Positions 25,109 through 32,637 of a DNA stretch of 64,000 bases are shown here, one piece after another. The notes beneath the pieces are model-generated. The model had not been told where the DNA came from. It was given only the letters and a program-made list of their open reading frames with translations, and did not search any database. Source of the stretch: a virus; the IMG/VR virus record IMGVR_UViG_3300032294_003343, positions 105,184-169,183 of that record. One strand, written 5' to 3'. Positions within the stretch are counted from its first letter, which is position 1; the number at the start of each line of letters is the position of its first letter. Made by a program: the position numbers and the translations under genes.

Positions 25109-26278
25109 ATGAATAAATTTTTCCTACCATTGATGAATGATAATATCGACAAAGAAGATGTAAATTCAGTGATTGAGTTTTTATCTCAAGATAATATTCC
25201 AAAGCTGACTAATGGACCAAAAGTTGTGGAATTTGAAAATGCATGGGGACAATGGTTAGGTACAAAATACAATTTGTTTGTAAATTCAGGTGCTTCTGCT
25301 AATGAATTAACAATGTTAGCTTTAGCTCACATTGTTGGTGAAGGCGAAATTATTGTCCCACCCTTAACTTGGATATCAGACATTTCTTCAGTTCTTTTTG
25401 CTGGTCATAAACTTGTATTTGTTGATGTCAATTTTACTAACTTATCATTTGATATAGATAAACTTAAAGAAGCAATTACACCAAATACAAAAGCCATATT
25501 TTTAACACACGTTTTGGGAATCAATGGCTTAACAGATGAGCTTATTGATATTTGCGAAAAGAATAATATCTTATTAATTGAAGATGTTTGTGAGTCCCAT
25601 GGTACAACCTTCCAAGGCTGCAAGGTTGGTAATTTTGGGTTTGCCAGTAATTTTAGTTTTTATTTTGCTCACCATATGTCAACAATTGAAGGTGGGATGA
25701 TTAGTACAAACAATTGGGAATTTTATCAAGTTTGTCGTGCCCTAAGATCTCATGGGATGACTAGAGAAATGACAAGTGATTCTATGAAAGTTTCTATTGC
25801 AATGGATAACCCTGATTTAAATCCTGATTTTATATTTTTACGTCCAGCTCACAATTTTAGAAGTACTGAAATTAATGCGGTTATAGGTTTATCGCAATTG
25901 CCAAAACTTGATGCAAAAAATCAAGAAAGAATTGATAATTTTGATTTATTTATATCGAATTTGGATTCTGAAAAGTATCATGTTGCTCTAAACACTGAAG
26001 GTAATTGTAATTACGCTTTTATTGTAATTCTAAAAGATGCTGATTTTTCAAAAAGAAATGAATTAGAGAAAAAATTACAAAACAACGGCATAGAATTTAG
26101 AAGAGGATTATCTGGTGGTGGTAATCAAATGAGACAGCCTTTTTTCAAGTCTGTTTACACTGATTTTTCAAATTTTCCAAATATTGAACATATTCATAAT
26201 TATTCATGGTATATCGGAAATTATCCAGGCTTAGAAAAAGAAAAAATTATAAAACTTCTTGAGGTTTTGAATGGCTAA
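25109..26278 (+). CDS. PLP-dependent DegT-fold dehydrase/aminotransferase, ColD-like (389 aa)
   Basis: DegT/DnrJ/EryC1-fold protein of normal length. The segment that carries the PLP-binding Lys in aminotransferases reads FSFYFAHHMSTIEGG: the Lys is replaced by His (H188/H189). That substitution is the hallmark of ColD (GDP-4-keto-6-deoxymannose 3-dehydratase) and of E1-type 3-dehydrases, which bind PLP/PMP without a Schiff base and remove the C3 hydroxyl. Unlike the RfbH homologue at 27860 it lacks the four-cysteine iron-sulphur motif, so ColD-like chemistry fits best. It overlaps the RmlC-like gene by eight bases. Confidence 0.7.
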   Translation: MNKFFLPLMNDNIDKEDVNSVIEFLSQDNIPKLTNGPKVVEFENAWGQWLGTKYNLFVNSGASANELTMLALAHIVGEGEIIVPPLTWISDISSVLFAGHKLVFVDVNFTNLSFDIDKLKEAITPNTKAIFLTHVLGINGLTDELIDICEKNNILLIEDVCESHGTTFQGCKVGNFGFASNFSFYFAHHMSTIEGGMISTNNWEFYQVCRALRSHGMTREMTSDSMKVSIAMDNPDLNPDFIFLRPAHNFRSTEINAVIGLSQLPKLDAKNQERIDNFDLFISNLDSEKYHVALNTEGNCNYAFIVILKDADFSKRNELEKKLQNNGIEFRRGLSGGGNQMRQPFFKSVYTDFSNFPNIEHIHNYSWYIGNYPGLEKEKIIKLLEVLNG

Positions 26279-26780
26279 GGTTGAAGCTTTATCCAATGTT
26301 ATAATCAAACAAGTCGATAGCTTCCATGATCACAGAGGGCAGCTTTTTACTTTATGGGAAAAATCTGACTTTGACTTTTTAAATTTCAACCATGATAAAG
26401 TTGCAATTTCGCACAAAAATGTACTAAGGGGACTTCATACTGATAAATCTTGGAAGCTTATCACTTGCATTCATGGATCAATACAGTTAGTAGTTGCAAA
26501 TATTGATAAAAACAGTCAGGAATATTTAGACCATATAGATATCATCATAAATTCTGATGACAAAATTAAAACTTTTGTTCTTGTTCCACCTGGTTATGTA
26601 AATGGGCATCTCGTACTAAGTGATGAAGCTGTGTTTTATTACAAATGGTGTTACGAAGGTGAATACCCAGACATGAAAGATCAGTTGTCAGTAAATTGGG
26701 CAGATCCAAAGTTAGACATAAATTGGCTTACAGATGACCCAATACTTTCTGACAGAGATAAAAAGACCCGATTATTATGA
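26271..26780 (+). CDS. rfbC-like: dTDP-4-dehydrorhamnose 3,5-epimerase (RmlC)-like protein (169 aa)
   Basis: RmlC-type cupin. Landmarks: HDHRGQLFTLW near residue 20, the catalytic VLRGLH (His about 62) followed by KLITCIHGSI, then VPPGYVNGH and an SVNWADPKLDINW tail typical of the family. RmlC epimerises C3 and C5 of 4-keto-6-deoxy nucleotide sugars. It is made with the ColD-like dehydrase upstream (8-base overlap) and the sugar kinase downstream (ATGA). Together with the RmlB-like gene at 12215 it suggests deoxyhexose synthesis, although RmlA and RmlD are not in the window. Confidence 0.75.
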   Translation: MAKVEALSNVIIKQVDSFHDHRGQLFTLWEKSDFDFLNFNHDKVAISHKNVLRGLHTDKSWKLITCIHGSIQLVVANIDKNSQEYLDHIDIIINSDDKIKTFVLVPPGYVNGHLVLSDEAVFYYKWCYEGEYPDMKDQLSVNWADPKLDINWLTDDPILSDRDKKTRLL

Positions 26781-27547
26781 AAGAACTATATAAAGATATC
26801 AAAATATTAGTAATTGGCGACTCTTGTACTGATATTTTCACCTATGGAAATGTACTAAGACTTGCTCCAGAAGGGCCAGCTCCTGTTTTCAACCCTTTAT
26901 TTACTACAAATAATGGTGGTATGGCATTAAACGTAGCTGCAAATATTTCTGCTATTGGAGCTAATGTCAAGCTAATTACCCAAGATGAAAATATAACTAA
27001 AACTAGATATATAGACCAAAGAACTAATTCACTATTATTGAGGATAGATGAAAATGATACATCATCTAAAATTTCAAAACATATACTCAATAATTTAATA
27101 GATAATGTATATGAAGATGTCAAATATGATGCAATTATTGTAAGTGATTATTGTAAGGGTTTTTTATCAGAAGAAGATATAGAAACTATAGCTACTAGGA
27201 ATTCGAAAGTATTTTTAGATACAAAAAAGATCTTAGGCGAATGGTGCAATGATGTAACATTCATAAAAATTAATCATACTGAATATGATAAGACAAAGCA
27301 TACTATCGATTATTTAGGTTTGTACGGGAAGATGATTATAACAAGATCTGATGAAGGTTGTGAGTATGATCATTCAATTTTTCCAGTTGAAAAAGTAAAT
27401 ATCAAAGATGTTTCCGGCGCAGGAGATACATTTATTTCTGGACTTGTATGTGAATTTATCAGAACAAATAATATTGTTGAGGCGATAAAGTTTGCCCAAG
27501 AATGTGCTACTCAAGTAGTTCAAAAGAAGGGAGTTTGTACTATATGA
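26777..27547 (+). CDS. PfkB-family sugar kinase, HldE/RfaE N-domain-like (256 aa)
   Basis: PfkB carbohydrate kinase. The N-terminal VIGDSCTDIF and RLAPEGPAPVF recall the heptose-7-phosphate kinase domain of HldE/RfaE; the C-terminal VSGAGDTF contains the catalytic Asp and the anion hole of the ribokinase family. It is shorter than typical HldA (about 320 aa), with a compact lid region. There is no cytidylyl/adenylyltransferase domain. It likely phosphorylates a sugar or sugar phosphate feeding the nucleotide-sugar steps. ATGA overlaps join it to both neighbours. Confidence 0.75.
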   Translation: MKELYKDIKILVIGDSCTDIFTYGNVLRLAPEGPAPVFNPLFTTNNGGMALNVAANISAIGANVKLITQDENITKTRYIDQRTNSLLLRIDENDTSSKISKHILNNLIDNVYEDVKYDAIIVSDYCKGFLSEEDIETIATRNSKVFLDTKKILGEWCNDVTFIKINHTEYDKTKHTIDYLGLYGKMIITRSDEGCEYDHSIFPVEKVNIKDVSGAGDTFISGLVCEFIRTNNIVEAIKFAQECATQVVQKKGVCTI

Positions 27548-27834
27548 ACATGAAAGAATATTATGCAATGTACTTAACTTTGCATCAAAACAAAATTTGC
27601 AGACGATTGCATGTCTTAGGACAGTTTATGACAATTATGTGGGTTGTAGGCTGTTTTCGTTTTGAATATTATTGGTTTTTATTATTGACACCATTTATTG
27701 TTTATCCGTTTGCTTGGTCTGGTCATTATTTCTTTGAGAAAAATAAGCCAGCTGCATTTAAGGATCCAGTTAAGGCTAAAATTAGCGATTGGATTATGCT
27801 ATTTGATATTCTTCGAGGCAAAGTACCATTCTAA
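27544..27834 (+). CDS. DUF962/Mpo1-family small membrane protein (96 aa)
   Basis: Short member of the DUF962 (YGL010w, Mpo1) family: the YLTLHQNKICRRLHVLGQ segment contains the conserved His-Gln-Asn and Arg-x-x-His pattern, two hydrophobic segments follow (about residues 32-50 and 52-66), and GHYFFEKNKPAAF carries the conserved second signature. Yeast Mpo1 is an Fe-dependent dioxygenase acting on 2-hydroxy fatty acids. It starts in an ATGA overlap with the kinase gene and is the last gene of the rightward arm, just before a terminator. It is the only clear membrane protein of the cassette. Lipid-linked chemistry is a guess. Confidence 0.7.
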   Translation: MNMKEYYAMYLTLHQNKICRRLHVLGQFMTIMWVVGCFRFEYYWFLLLTPFIVYPFAWSGHYFFEKNKPAAFKDPVKAKISDWIMLFDILRGKVPF

Positions 27835-27861
27835 AAAAAAGAGGCTTGTAGCCTCTTTTTT
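27834..27861. terminator. Bidirectional rho-independent terminator
   Basis: A run of A, the inverted repeat GAGGCT (27841-27846) / AGCCTC (27850-27855) with a TGT loop, and a run of T. It ends the rightward arm and overlaps the stop of the convergent dehydrase gene, so it can serve both strands. Confidence 0.85.
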
Positions 27862-29170
27862 ATTTGTCAAAAAAACTATCTAGAACTTCACCTATATAAT
27901 CAATTTGTTCTTCTGTTATAACTGGAGACGTTCCTAAAAAGAAAGTATCAGTGGTGACTTTTTTAGCAACTGGAAAGTCATTAAGATCCATATCGGCAAC
28001 TAAATGACTATAAGCTGGTTGCATCAAAATGTTTCCAGCAAAATATGGTCTAGTTTGAATTTTTTTAGATTCTAAATACTGACAAATATCACTTCTCTTA
28101 AAAGGTGCGTTATCTTTGACAGTTATTGGGAATGCAAACCAATTTACATCTGCATTCTTTTGTGCTACTGGAAGAACAAAATATTCTTCATACTTAGAAA
28201 ACTTTTCTGTTAATAATTTGTGATTTCTTTGACGTAAATTTTTAATTTCAGCAAGTTTATCAATTTGAGCTAACAACATACTGGCTTGAACTTCGATTGG
28301 TTTTAAGTTATAACCAATTTCTTCATAGACATATTTATGGTCAAATACTTCTCCTGGCATACTAGGTAGCCATTCTGAAAATCTTTGATTGCAAGCTCCA
28401 CATTCTGTAATATTTTGTTTACCAATACAAAAACATCCACGACCCCAATCACGAATAGAACGGATCACTCTTTCTAAATTATCATCATTACAAACAACTA
28501 ACCCGCCTTCTCCACAAGTAATATGATGAGCAGGATAGAAAGAACAAGAAGCCATAGTGCCGAAGCTGCCCAAAGGATTACCGTCGAATGATGAACCTAA
28601 AGCATCACAACAATCCTCAAGTAATATTAATCCATAATGATCAATAATATCTAATAATCTGTACATGTCAGGAGGATTTCCTAACACATGAGCAAATGTT
28701 ATGATTTTTATTTCTGGATCTGCCTGTAAAGTAGCTTCTACATCATCTAAATTTAAGTTTAAACCATCTAAAGAAATATCTACAAAAACAGGCTTGAAAC
28801 CACATTGAAAAATCGGGTTTATAGTAGTTGGAAAACCAGCAATAGGAGTAAGTACTTTAGTTCCTTCAGGTAAATTAAGATATCTTTTTGACTTCAAAGC
28901 TGACATCATGAGAAGATTTGAGCTACTACCTGAGTTAGTCAATAAAGCGTGGTTTTTACCGAATAGAGAGGCTAATTTTCTCTCTGCTTTATATGCTTCA
29001 GCTCCTAAAACTAACCAACCATCTAACAACGTAGAGACTGATCTAACAATTTCAGTATGATCAAAATAAGGACCAGCATAATGAACATGATCTTTGCCAG
29101 GTCTCCATTTTTTATTTGGTTCGCTTTTGATATAATCTTCAACTATTTTGAGCAATTCTTCTTTAGTCAT
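27860..29170 (-). CDS. rfbH: CDP-4-keto-6-deoxy-D-glucose 3-dehydrase (RfbH/DdhC/AscC-like, 436 aa)
   Basis: DegT-fold PMP-dependent dehydrase. The cofactor region reads SFYPAHHITCGEGG with His (about 214-215) in place of the aminotransferase Lys, exactly the E1 signature. The RDWGRGCFC and ECGACNQRF segments give the cysteines of the [2Fe-2S] cluster specific to RfbH/E1. Length (436) equals the known family. It removes the C3 hydroxyl on the way to CDP-3,6-dideoxyhexoses; its reductase partner (DdhD/E3) is not in the window, so a host or distant phage gene must supply electrons. It stands alone on the minus strand between two terminators, at the right border of the cassette. Confidence 0.85.
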   Translation of the reverse strand: MTKEELLKIVEDYIKSEPNKKWRPGKDHVHYAGPYFDHTEIVRSVSTLLDGWLVLGAEAYKAERKLASLFGKNHALLTNSGSSSNLLMMSALKSKRYLNLPEGTKVLTPIAGFPTTINPIFQCGFKPVFVDISLDGLNLNLDDVEATLQADPEIKIITFAHVLGNPPDMYRLLDIIDHYGLILLEDCCDALGSSFDGNPLGSFGTMASCSFYPAHHITCGEGGLVVCNDDNLERVIRSIRDWGRGCFCIGKQNITECGACNQRFSEWLPSMPGEVFDHKYVYEEIGYNLKPIEVQASMLLAQIDKLAEIKNLRQRNHKLLTEKFSKYEEYFVLPVAQKNADVNWFAFPITVKDNAPFKRSDICQYLESKKIQTRPYFAGNILMQPAYSHLVADMDLNDFPVAKKVTTDTFFLGTSPVITEEQIDYIGEVLDSFFDK

Positions 29171-29195
29171 ACTATAATTTTACCACCATTAAAAT

Positions 29196-29230
29196 AAAAA
29201 AAGGAGAGGTATTTCTACCTCTCCTTTTTA
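29196..29230. terminator. Rho-independent terminator after major capsid gene
   Basis: Inverted repeat GGAGAGGT / ACCTCTCC flanked by A-run and T-run, symmetrical for both strands. It follows the capsid gene on the minus strand and separates head genes from the sugar cassette. Confidence 0.85.
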
Positions 29231-29244
29231 TGACTAGTTTAGAA

Positions 29245-30099
29245 TTAGCTTACGGTAATTCTTGAAACTGCATAGTCATTGATGAGAGCAAAACCGAGCT
29301 CTTCGTAAACAACCCATCCGAGTCTAAGTCTCTTTGGATCGTCTGCTGGGAGGACAGTGATGTCTTGGCGAACTGGCATTGCACCAACAAATTGAGCAGG
29401 TGCGAGAACGTAAACACTGTTCTTAGGAACCATTGTGGAAACGTGGATGTCAGCGGAATAGATGTGTCCGTAGAGACCAGTCATAAGGATGTCTCTTTGA
29501 GTTGCCTCATCGAAGAATTCCTTACCCCAGTTTCTGATATCCTTGTATCTTTGTGGGTGAAGAACAACCTTAGCACCGATCAACTCGTGCTCTTCAATGA
29601 GGGTCAACGCAAGGTTGACATTCTCAGGTTGGAGAGTACCAGAGACGGAAATTGCTTGGTCAGTTGGAACACCAGCGTTGATGACCTTGAAGACTTCTGT
29701 ATCTTCTTGTCTTTGGAGGGAGTCCTTAGCACGGACTTGAGCTCTATCGACAATGTAGAATCTTCTTTGGCGAATTTCGTTCAAGCGGATTTGTGGGTGT
29801 GCAGCTAATTCAACTGTAGGAACGAGAAGCTCTTCAGCCTCAACCTCAGCTGTTGGAACAGCACCACGCTTAGGAATGACGTATGACTTGACAGCAACGT
29901 CTCTCTCATAGCGAGCAAGAGCACCTTGTGGGAGCTCATCAACCATCAAAAGCTTGCGACCGATGGCTTGGTACATGAGGGAAGTCTTGATTGGCTCAAC
30001 CATTGCTTGTGCAAGAGCTGTGCGTCCCTCTGGAGTCTCGAGAGCCATTGCAATAATGGATTCTCTTTGCTCATTTGTGTTTCTCTTAATCATTGACAT
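29245..30099 (-). CDS. Major capsid protein, HK97-fold type (284 aa)
   Basis: Identified as the major capsid protein by its composition and place: a 284-residue soluble protein with alternating helices and strands (AQVRAKDSLQRQEDTEVFK spine-helix-like, later LPADDPKRLRLGWVVYEELGFAL as the C-terminal A-domain strands) compatible with the compact HK97/encapsulin-like fold. It has a strong AGGAGA ribosome site, visibly higher G+C and more regular codon choice than its neighbours, and its own terminator, as expected for the most highly made phage protein. It lies after the decoration and scaffold genes. No N-terminal delta domain is fused; scaffolding is in separate genes. Confidence 0.75.
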   Translation of the reverse strand: MSMIKRNTNEQRESIIAMALETPEGRTALAQAMVEPIKTSLMYQAIGRKLLMVDELPQGALARYERDVAVKSYVIPKRGAVPTAEVEAEELLVPTVELAAHPQIRLNEIRQRRFYIVDRAQVRAKDSLQRQEDTEVFKVINAGVPTDQAISVSGTLQPENVNLALTLIEEHELIGAKVVLHPQRYKDIRNWGKEFFDEATQRDILMTGLYGHIYSADIHVSTMVPKNSVYVLAPAQFVGAMPVRQDITVLPADDPKRLRLGWVVYEELGFALINDYAVSRITVS

Positions 30100-30132
30100 T
30101 TGAATAATTCTCCTTTAAAAATTCTTTACCGA

Positions 30133-30783
30133 TTAGACGCCACTAAGTTGGGTGAAGTAGAGAAGGCCAGCAGCAGAGTCATAATTGTCAACTCTACCAA
30201 CGATAACACCATGTGTTCCAACAGTCTCTAACTTAACAAGCTTACCAGCGTTTGCAACACCACCAGCAACGGTAAGAAGGTCGCCAACAGCAGGTGTCCA
30301 AGCACTAGCGCCATCTTGAGTTACAGATGTTGAAGCAACAGCTGCAAATCTATCAGTAATAAATTGTGCACCTGGGGTGTTGAAAACGCCAACACCTCTT
30401 CTTGGACCTTCATATCCTGAAGAACCTGCAGTTGGGTTTGTAACACCATTGACGTTCTCAGCTAAGAAGTCGCCAATAGCTCTCTTTGATACAACATAGA
30501 AACCATTGTTGTTTGCGACAAGTTCACCTGAAGCGTTGGTAAATGAAGAACCAACTGGATCGGCAAGAATCATAGTATTGCCAGTTCTTGCTGTATCATC
30601 AGCAGAGAATCCAACAAATTTACCTAATTGTTGTTGAAGTGTTGTAAAACCAGTTGCTGATCTGTATGCAGCTGCAACAGTTCCATCAGATTGAAGGAAA
30701 AGAGCATCGCCTGCATACCATGAAGCAGAAGCAGCTGTATTGTAGTTAGCAACTACGAGTGTGTTTAATGCACGAATAGCCAT
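30133..30783 (-). CDS. Probable head decoration/structural protein (216 aa)
   Basis: A small, Ala/Gly/Thr-rich, beta-type protein without charged low-complexity regions, transcribed just before the major capsid gene and sharing its strong AGGAGA ribosome site and higher G+C. Its N-terminal MAIRALN and the strand-rich sequence with repeated turns (GDALFLQSDGT, VGDLLTVAGG) are what one expects of a decoration or cement protein. No known family signature was recognised, so the function is from position and composition. Confidence 0.55.
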   Translation of the reverse strand: MAIRALNTLVVANYNTAASASWYAGDALFLQSDGTVAAAYRSATGFTTLQQQLGKFVGFSADDTARTGNTMILADPVGSSFTNASGELVANNNGFYVVSKRAIGDFLAENVNGVTNPTAGSSGYEGPRRGVGVFNTPGAQFITDRFAAVASTSVTQDGASAWTPAVGDLLTVAGGVANAGKLVKLETVGTHGVIVGRVDNYDSAAGLLYFTQLSGV

Positions 30784-30815
30784 TGTTTATTTCTCCTAAT
30801 TATTTGTTGAGGAAA

Positions 30816-32483
30816 TTAGTCCTCGATTATTGGCATTGTCCAGGTACCCTTAAGAGCACCTTGGATGTCAAGAGCTGCACTATTGTTGGATAAACCACCA
30901 CTTAATGCAGGAGATGTAGATACGCCTAATGTTGAAGCGGTTCTAGTACTCATTCTTTCAGCTGCAGCAGCTGCAACTCTTTCGGTTGAAGACTGTGCGG
31001 ACTTAAGTAAGAGTTTGGTTTGTCTGATCATTGAGTCAGACTTAAGACCATCATTGATCATTTGCTCTGCATATGAATCAACTTCATCGGAAGTAATAAT
31101 TCCAGCTAAAGCTAATTTTGTTGCACAGCTGTAAGAAGTTTTAATTCTTGCTACATCAACGGAAGATTTCTTGAGTTCATTAACAGTTTGGTATGCACTA
31201 TCCAATTCTACTTGAGTGTCGTTAATCTTCTTTTGAGTATTGACGTGTTGTCTTGTGTCAACATTTTGTGCTTCAACTTCTTTGTCTTTGGACTCAGCGT
31301 TTGTTGGGCAATCCTTGTTAGCACATCTAGTGTTTGGATCTTCCATAGCTGCCTCAGACATTCTCATTGATGTACCACATGAAGTACATTCAACGTCATG
31401 CTCTGCGGAAGCACCAACTGTTCTAGTGGTCTTGTGTGGCATAGAAGGCATTTGAGTTGGGATGCTAGGTTGATCAGCATCTTCAAGTCCTTCAGATGGG
31501 GTTTCTAAATGATCCCAATCTACAGTGTATTCTAATGAACCATCACCTGAACCGTCAAATTTACCTGGCTTTGTGACTGATGGAAATTGTAATGAATCAG
31601 GGTTCATGGTAGGAACTCTTTGATCGGCCCAAGTTGGGTTTTGTTCCTTAAGTGAATTTCCCTCACTACCTTCCATAGTCATAGAAGGATATTCAATTTC
31701 ACCCTTCATATCAACCATATCTTCGTTATACTTAAATGAGGCTGACGCTGGATAAGTCTCTTCTTCTGAAGCAATCTTCATGAGAATTTCTTCTCTTTCG
31801 GCTCTTCTTAAGAGAGCTTCTCTCTGTGCTTTGCGCTCAGCCAATGCTTGTTTAGTCATTGATCTAACCTCGTTGCTGTTTTTCATAAATTGTGTTTCAT
31901 TGTCTTCGTCATCATCTGACTCATCTTCTGAATCCATATCATCTTCATCATCATTAAAATGGGTGATATCTTCATCATCATCTTCGTCAGAATCATCATC
32001 TCCGCCAAGAAGATTATCTAGCGCCTCTTGCACAGCTTTTTGTGCTTGGTCAACCATATCAGCGGGAACTTCAATTTCAAAAGTGGCGACATCATCACTA
32101 TCTTCTACTTCGTCTTCGTCTTCCATATCTTCATCAGACATGTCATCGTCATCTACATCTTCTGAATCTTCATCACTCATAAAGTGATGAAATTCAACAT
32201 CGTCTTCATCATCTTCAGATTCATCGTTTGCGAAGTCAACAGTCTCTTTGCCATGATCAAGGTCTAAATTTGAAACATCAAGACCAGCTTGTCTAGCAAT
32301 GTTAGGGAGATACTTTGCTCTGATTGCTTTTGCGACAACAACAGCTTCATTGGCATCCAAAGACGCTGTCTTTTCCATGTCGGAAGCGCAGTTCATAAGA
32401 TCTTCCTTATCAGTTGCATTGATTTCAGCTAATCTCATTGCTGCAAATCTTTCCTGATTGGCTTTATTCGAATTTTTATTCAT
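30816..32483 (-). CDS. Acidic prohead core/scaffold-like protein with zinc motif (555 aa)
   Basis: ATG 32483 is chosen because GGGAAG precedes it and the longer frame uses a TTG. About residues 80-200 form a long Asp/Glu-rich section, as in phage scaffolds and prohead core proteins. A zinc-ribbon-like pair (CTSCGT and a CANKDC motif) lies around residues 365-395; the C-terminal third is helical with Ala and Lys. The mix of acidic core, zinc motif and location immediately upstream of the capsid genes makes a head-assembly role likely; it could be cut by the prohead protease. No direct family match. Confidence 0.55.
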   Translation of the reverse strand: MNKNSNKANQERFAAMRLAEINATDKEDLMNCASDMEKTASLDANEAVVVAKAIRAKYLPNIARQAGLDVSNLDLDHGKETVDFANDESEDDEDDVEFHHFMSDEDSEDVDDDDMSDEDMEDEDEVEDSDDVATFEIEVPADMVDQAQKAVQEALDNLLGGDDDSDEDDDEDITHFNDDEDDMDSEDESDDDEDNETQFMKNSNEVRSMTKQALAERKAQREALLRRAEREEILMKIASEEETYPASASFKYNEDMVDMKGEIEYPSMTMEGSEGNSLKEQNPTWADQRVPTMNPDSLQFPSVTKPGKFDGSGDGSLEYTVDWDHLETPSEGLEDADQPSIPTQMPSMPHKTTRTVGASAEHDVECTSCGTSMRMSEAAMEDPNTRCANKDCPTNAESKDKEVEAQNVDTRQHVNTQKKINDTQVELDSAYQTVNELKKSSVDVARIKTSYSCATKLALAGIITSDEVDSYAEQMINDGLKSDSMIRQTKLLLKSAQSSTERVAAAAAERMSTRTASTLGVSTSPALSGGLSNNSAALDIQGALKGTWTMPIIED

Positions 32484-32598
32484 TTTTATGCTGCTTCCCT
32501 TAATAAAAATAAAATCTTTTATCAAAGAATCTATAAATTAGTTATTTATAAACTTTTTTTTAACTTCTAGATAAGTTGTTTTTACACCTTTTTTAAAG

Positions 32599-32633
32599 AA
32601 AATAGTGGAGGAGTAAATCCCCCACTATTTTTA
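32599..32633 (-). terminator. Rho-independent terminator
   Basis: AAATAGTGG (32600-32608) pairs with CCACTATTT (32622-32630); on the minus strand the stem follows the stop of the 1383-residue gene and is followed by a T-rich tract. It sits in the 154-base gap before the scaffold gene. Confidence 0.8.
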
Positions 32634-32637
32634 TTTA

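Noticed and set aside
12215-26780. A complete dTDP-rhamnose pathway
   Set aside because: RmlB- and RmlC-like proteins are present, but no RmlA nucleotidyltransferase and no clear RmlD next to them; the set is better viewed as parts of a different deoxysugar route.
29365-29808. 147-codon plus-strand frame opposite the major capsid gene
   Set aside because: Antisense of a highly expressed structural gene with regular codon use; no ribosome site and no protein-like pattern.
31780-32187. A plus-strand open frame rich in Ser over the scaffold gene
   Set aside because: It is the antisense of Asp/Glu-rich coding (GAT/GAA read as ATC/TTC), has no ribosome site and no family pattern; the minus-strand gene is certain.
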